Shown piece after piece: positions 59,292 through 64,000 of a stretch of 64,000 bases of DNA. Within the stretch, counting starts at the first letter, position 1. Every line of letters begins with the position of its first letter. The notes beneath the pieces were generated by a model. It saw only the letters and a list, made by a program, of their open reading frames with translations. It did no database searches and was not told the origin of the DNA. The stretch is from Zhengitettix transpicula. Taxonomy: Eukaryota > Arthropoda > Insecta > Orthoptera > Tetrigidae. The stretch covers positions 165,414,746-165,478,745 of the forward strand of contig CM073590.1 of assembly GCA_037074705.1 (NCBI GenBank), written 5' to 3'. The position numbers and the translations under genes are program-made.

Positions 59292-60585
59292 TTTCAGTTG
59301 TCTGAAAAGGTCGTTCTTTTCTTTAATACACTATATTAATAAAACTGACGAAATAAAAATATTATATATTTTCTTTTAGGAGTTACAGGCTACATGAGGG
59401 AAATCCTCGTGTCCGAAAGTCTCCATTAATAACATAGGAAGGCACTTGAAAGAGGGGATGTGAAAGGAAGAGAGAAGAATAAAACCCCCGCCCCTCCTCT
59501 GTCACTCCTGGAAGATTTCATCTGCGAGAGCTGAGACTGGCTCCTACAGACTTCCATCATTATTCCTTTTTCTAAAATATTGAATTACATTTTAAACTAG
59601 AATAAAAGTCTCTGGTGGAAAAGCTACAAAACTTTATATAAATTAATTATTTGATCAAGAGCGAAAGATTTACAGAGTTTCATTCATTATAATTTATTCA
59701 CAGCATTTTCAATTTGCTATTTATAAAAAATCAGCAAAGCTTTCTAAAGGCAGGAGGCTTCATAACACATTTTAAAATCCATTATAAGAACTTGTAGTGC
59801 AGTCGTTTATACTTTAAAGAAGGACCCTGCGATTAAATTACATTATGCGAATCCTAAAATTTGTTATACTGAGATGTAAAATCAGAGAATATTTGCTAGT
59901 AACTACGATGTAATTCACTCGTAAAAGAAACGTTCGTTGCCGAAACAAATTCACATTTAGAACTAAACCATTAAAGTTGAAGATTAATTTATCGAAAACA
60001 ACTTCATCAGTAATTTTTTTTATTATTTTGCATAACCTACGCCTTTCTGGGATGATAATCAGATAACTAATACGTTTGTACTCAATGTCCAAAACTATAA
60101 AACTATGGTTTTTACTAAAAGTTCAGGTTCAATATGTAAAACAACAGAAATTTATTAAATAGGCTCAAATGACTATGAACAATTTCTCAAGGTTAGTCGT
60201 TAATGAGTGTGAACTGTGGATGTTTACGCGAGGAAGCTCTTATGAGCTGGAAGACTGGTTATTATGTAGGATATGGTTCTTTGTGGAGCGATTAATAGCA
60301 TTGTTGCAGTGGATGGAGCACTAGAGCTGTCCTTAATTCGGTTAAGGGTGTCGTCTGGAGTAGGGAGCGCGTCACCGGAAGCGAATTAATTACACGGGGG
60401 CTTCCTCCCCGACCCTGCCCTGACCCAAAGCTCTACAAATCGATTGTTCTTGGCTTAAAATATCACAGGAGATGCTTCCTAACCCATAGAAACCATTGGA
60501 CACGATCCAGCACTTATAGAATAGAAACAAAAATTAATTAAATTTATTGATATTGAAAATGTGACGAATAAATATTCGCCTCATT
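59292..60585. other. Unassigned sequence with a family S fragment at 59378-59475
   Basis: The minus-strand fragment at 59378-59475 keeps only the 3' end of family S (complement of AGTTACAGGCTACATGAGGG, then ATAGGAAGG and GAAAGAGGGGATG). A GC-richer patch at 60180-60480 has no recognised motif. The rest is AT-rich. Confidence 0.5.
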
Positions 60586-60589
60586 TGTG

Positions 60590-61100
60590 TATTTTTTTTT
60601 AGGGTAACAGGCTACATGAGGGTAATCCACGTTGTGGCAACTCCCCTTTAATAGCATAGGAAGGGATTTGAAAGAGGGGATGCAGAAGGGTAGTCAAGGG
60701 TTAACTAGGGCCCCGGGCTATGGTTTACGGAACCTACCCGGTAATTCGCCTAAAAGTGATGCAGGGAAAACCCTAGAGAAACCTGTATCAGATAGGTCGG
60801 GCATTTTGTATTTGTCTCACACCCTTCCGATGGCGGGAGAGGGGTTCGCTGTGGGGTCGCAGCATTCCCCTCGCCGTGCCTTGACCGGTTTAGGAGGCAG
60901 CTGGCCGACTATTCCAATAGGAATAGCGGACAACTCTTACCGTATGCCCAAGGTCTGCGACCCCGGAACATAACCTCTCAAAACAGGCCGAGGTGGCTCG
61001 GCATGTGGGAGCCTTAGTTCAAAAAAACCAGAGAGATGTGAAGGCATCCCCGAAAGTAGCCTCCGCCAGAGCTCTCTGGGAAGGTTCACCTGCGAGAGAA
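60590..61100 (-). mobile_element. Family S repeat, full length
   Basis: On the minus strand it starts TTCTCTCGCAGGTGAACCTT at 61102 and runs to the A-run seen as nine T at 60592-60600. All conserved blocks are present. The plus (antisense) strand is open for 113 codons (60632-60973), showing that openness of this element is not strand-specific. Confidence 0.9.
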
Positions 61101-61126
61101 TTCTCTCGCAGGCTTCCTTCTCGCTA
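61101..61126 (+). repeat. Inverted 5'-end fragment of family S
   Basis: TTCTCTCGCAGGCTTCC repeats the 5' start of the neighbouring copy in the opposite orientation, producing a perfect 24-bp palindrome at 61089-61112. Confidence 0.65.
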
Positions 61127-62150
61127 ATTGGTGTAGATGTATCGTTGGTTTTATACAAGAAATTTGACATAATCGCTGGGTGATGTACCTTTTTTTAATA
61201 AACCTAACTTTACAAATATGAGTGGACGAACGGTCCACTGAATCAGTCTCAATATATACAAAATTCACAGTATTTTTATATTTTACAATAGGGAGAATTG
61301 AATCAATATATTTTTAAATGTTGGAAATGTTATAAATTAATTTCCATCTTTTATATTTTTCATAACATAATGACGTATTGGTCTGAAAGCTCATTTTTTA
61401 AAATATATCAGACTGTTATTTGATTTTTTATTTTAATGTAATTTAATTTAATTTAATTTATTTTCTATGGATATTATATTTCTTCAAAGCGATAACATCC
61501 GTATTAGTTTTAAATTAACAAACACATAATGAAATATAGCCATTGGCAAAAACCAGGCAAAATTACGTGATTACGTGATGTAATAAATACCACATAACGG
61601 TTATGAAAATCACTTGTAGAACTTAATTAGAGATTTCCGAACGACACGCGGCGAAACACCCGTTGAAAGCAACAAGATTAACAAAAAGTAATGTTGTGTT
61701 TTTTATCACATTGTTTGCTGATTATAAGATATTTCATTATCAATTTGTTAATTTTATTTTTTCAATTTGTCAATATTTCTTGCGCTAGACTATGGTTATC
61801 ATACAACATTTTTTATATCAGTGAAGTCCGAGTATGGATTTATATGATTGATATTTACATCTGAAACATGATAAAAATTTAAACAGTAATCATATCAGTT
61901 GTAGCACTTACGGTTATATGCTATGCTTTTTATACCGATTAGATGGTTAGAAAGTCAACTTCATATGCATAGACATTAAGATACGTGTAAGGTAGATAAC
62001 CTTATTCTCGAATTTACAAGTGAAAACTACTTTTTTTTGTCACGGAAAAAGTATGTTGTTCTAATCTCAACACTCGTCGGTCTCTAGTAGTATAATTATT
62101 GGCTAAGTAATACTGCGTTTCTACAGTAAACCCCACTCCAGTAAACGAAA
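61127..62150. other. AT-rich sequence with ATTTA pentamer run
   Basis: A tandem (ATTTA)n run lies at 61439-61460. A decayed family HH arm is visible on the minus strand near 61570-61590 (complement of GTGATGTAATAAATACCACA). No gene is seen. Confidence 0.5.
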
Positions 62151-62154
62151 TAAC

Positions 62155-62365
62155 AGGGGTCAGTTACCAAGAACCAGGCAAACCTTTATGAAGATTTTCT
62201 ACGGGTTTTCCAGCGTCAATGCAAGTACTGGGTTCGATTCTTAAAATGTATCCCGGAGGCACTAGATAATTTTTTGCTTTCCCCCATTTTAAATGCTTTC
62301 TTATGCTAGTAAAGGGGAAGTTACCTCCGAATTGCCTTCATGTATCCTGCTAATCTAAAAAATAA
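62155..62365 (+). mobile_element. Family S repeat, very degenerate
   Basis: Remnants in order are AGGCAAACC, GGGTTTTCCAGCGTCAATG, GGTTCGATTCTTAAAATGTA, TCCCGGAGGCACTAG, TTTAAATGCTTTCTTATGCT and AGTAAAGGGGAAGTTACC, then CATGTATCCTGCTAATCT with an A-run. Divergence is high but order is preserved. Confidence 0.6.
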
Positions 62366-63110
62366 TGAGCAAATCATCTACAAAATTTTTGAGGAAATTA
62401 TATCAAACTTGAAGTGATAGTTCAAGATTTAACACTTAAAATTTTCCGAATTTAATTCTATCTATAATTAACACATTTGATCAAAATAAGGTAGTTTATA
62501 AAATTTATTGCAAAAATTGTGTTTTGTATCTGCCGGACGAAAAGGTTTAAAATAAAATAACACGAAGAATATTTTAGATCTCCGAATTACAGGCATACCC
62601 TTTTAACTAATCGTTGTTTAAAATTAAATCATATGTTCAACTTTGAAAGACATCGTATTTATATATGTGATTATTACAAATAAAGAGCTATCTGTGCAAT
62701 GTTTGCACATATAAAGCAACCTTACTTCCATAAGCCTCATTCAAGATACAGTTGGCCTTAGCACCTATAAATTTTTACTATAGTAATTCTGACATGTTCA
62801 TTCTGTATTTATACCTCTGTATCTCTAGCTTTAGTATTGTATTCTGGCTTCACAGAGATCTACAGACAGGGCGAAACGTATTACAACTTTAAGTAACAAA
62901 AAAACTACTCACGACCTTACAATAATCTGTAATGGTATTGCCGTCAATTTTCATGGACTAAAATTTATTTAATGTAAATTTATGAGGATATTACATTTAT
63001 ATATTTTTTTCCTTATTTTATTATTATTATTATTTAAAGTTAAACGGAGATAATACTATCAATTCGTTCTTCATACAGGTCATTTAAGAATTGTGATTTA
63101 GTATATTTTA
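62366..63110. other. AT-rich sequence, nothing firm
   Basis: GGGCGAAACGTATTACAACT at 62870-62889 resembles the GAAACGT end of family HH motifs, without a convincing CTGANGA. Confidence 0.4.
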
Positions 63111-63111
63111 C

Positions 63112-63330
63112 GCGAGTCTGCATCCGTTCTAATAGATGGAGGAATTTCACATCGGATCAGGAGTCGACGGTACACCACGAGTCAGAAGTACACCACGACA
63201 CAGTAAGTGGAAGTTTCGATTTCCAGTCTGATTCTTCAATTAAATTTAATTTCTTGACCTCTATGGCTTGAGCTTGGAATTTTATTCAGTTTTCATGAAT
63301 TGAAACATATTCAATTTCATTCTCTATTTA
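63112..63330 (+). mobile_element. Diverged tRNA-derived SINE
   Basis: TAATAGATGGAGGAATTTCA, then CATCGGATCAGGAGTCGAC, matches the copy at 12800. The tail AATTTAATTTCTTGACCTCT, then ATGGCTTG, matches the SINE at 12543. The B box is decayed (GTTTCGATTTCC). Confidence 0.6.
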
Positions 63331-64000
63331 TTATTCTCTCCATTACTCTCATTCTTGCACAAAGGAATACAATTTATAAGGCACGTTTTAAGTTTTTTGT
63401 AATTGATTAGATTAAAACTATTCCTGAACCAGTTATCCTATAAAATTAGTCAAAATGTTTACTCCCAAATTGTTGGTATAATATTAAAAGAAGCTTTCGC
63501 CTCTTCTGGACATATTCAAAGTAGTCTCTTATGTATACCAGACGGATATATCCGGCAGAGACGTATGCTACTTTCAATATTACGTATTTTAGAATAAAAA
63601 TTGTGATTAATTTTATAGGATGACAGATTAATAAAAGGTTTTTTTACTAATCAATACAATTTATCTTATTTCTTTGGAGCTCCGTGGGTTTAAATTTAAT
63701 TGAACTAATAAAGAAAGAGAAATTTATTTGCTTGGAAAAGGAAACAATTACCCATGTTTTGAGAGACTTAAAGTACAAAAAACATCCAACTGCCTATTCA
63801 ATAGAATTCATATCTTAAATTGTGTTTAGCAAAAAATTTGACATGAGGAACTTTACTTTTATCTGAAGAAATTGTTAGTAAGTAGTTTATAGTTGAGTAT
63901 ACTAATGGACGTTGTAGAACCGAGACAGTCTTTTCTTGAGATGGATTAGAGTAGGTCATAGGTCTTTCAGCCCTTGGCAGGGAGAAGCTCCCAACGGGAC
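63331..64000. other. Unassigned AT-rich end of window
   Basis: No gene is recognised. The last 40 bases are GC-richer and may be the edge of a repeat that continues outside the window. Confidence 0.35.

Overview
This window is AT-rich eukaryotic nuclear DNA, most likely from an insect. The evidence is the long stretches without genes, short exons bounded by GT..AG splice sites, an R1-type LINE, mariner/Tc1-type transposase remnants, a Penelope-type endonuclease remnant, tRNA-derived SINEs and abundant poly-A-tailed repeats. A polyneopteran (cockroach, termite or stick insect) is my best guess from the large introns and repeat load, but this is weak inference. There are no bacterial operons, rRNA genes, CRISPR arrays or functional tRNA genes.

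Host coding sequence is sparse. The one supported gene lies on the minus strand. Exons at 27526-27691 and 20237-20404 have consensus splice sites and matching phase, and together read like the N-terminal region of an UNC13D/BAIAP3 (Munc13-4, staccato-type) vesicle-priming protein. A 7.1-kb intron separates them; the remaining exons are outside the window or not recognised. Another minus-strand exon-like segment (38239-38392) has good splice sites but no recognised family. A GC-rich islet at 37640-37870 carries a palindromic RFX X-box-like motif and may be a promoter.

The rest is mostly repeats. (1) Family T: elements opening with CCCGGCGTTGCCCG and ending in TACA/CATA microsatellites (841-4620, 5262-6158, 32447-32850); the largest contains 312-bp and about 283-bp tandem arrays. 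(2) Family S: a poly-A-tailed element of about 520 bp with at least a dozen copies, including two successive insertions into the same 12-bp target (34621-35360) and a head-to-head pair forming a 24-bp palindrome (61089-61112). (3) Family L: 0.9-1.0-kb elements with TGTARTAATT..ATTACA ends, probably solo LTRs, inserted into ATAT; three lie end to end at 13292-15840 and one splits a palindromic element at 36001-37184. (4) Family HH: inverted-repeat elements whose arms carry a hammerhead-ribozyme-like core (CTGANGA, short hairpin, GAAAC). (5) A decayed DD34D mariner, a second DDE transposase remnant, a 5'-truncated R1-type LINE with an 11-bp target duplication, a GIY-YIG (Penelope-type) remnant, and tRNA-derived SINEs.

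The most promising signal is family HH. Ribozyme-like cores recur at about ten loci, and in two palindromic elements they face outward from both arms. Hammerhead motifs are known from Penelope-like elements and retrozymes, so the idea is plausible. Cleavage competence cannot be judged without folding and assay, and several copies have lost essential core bases.
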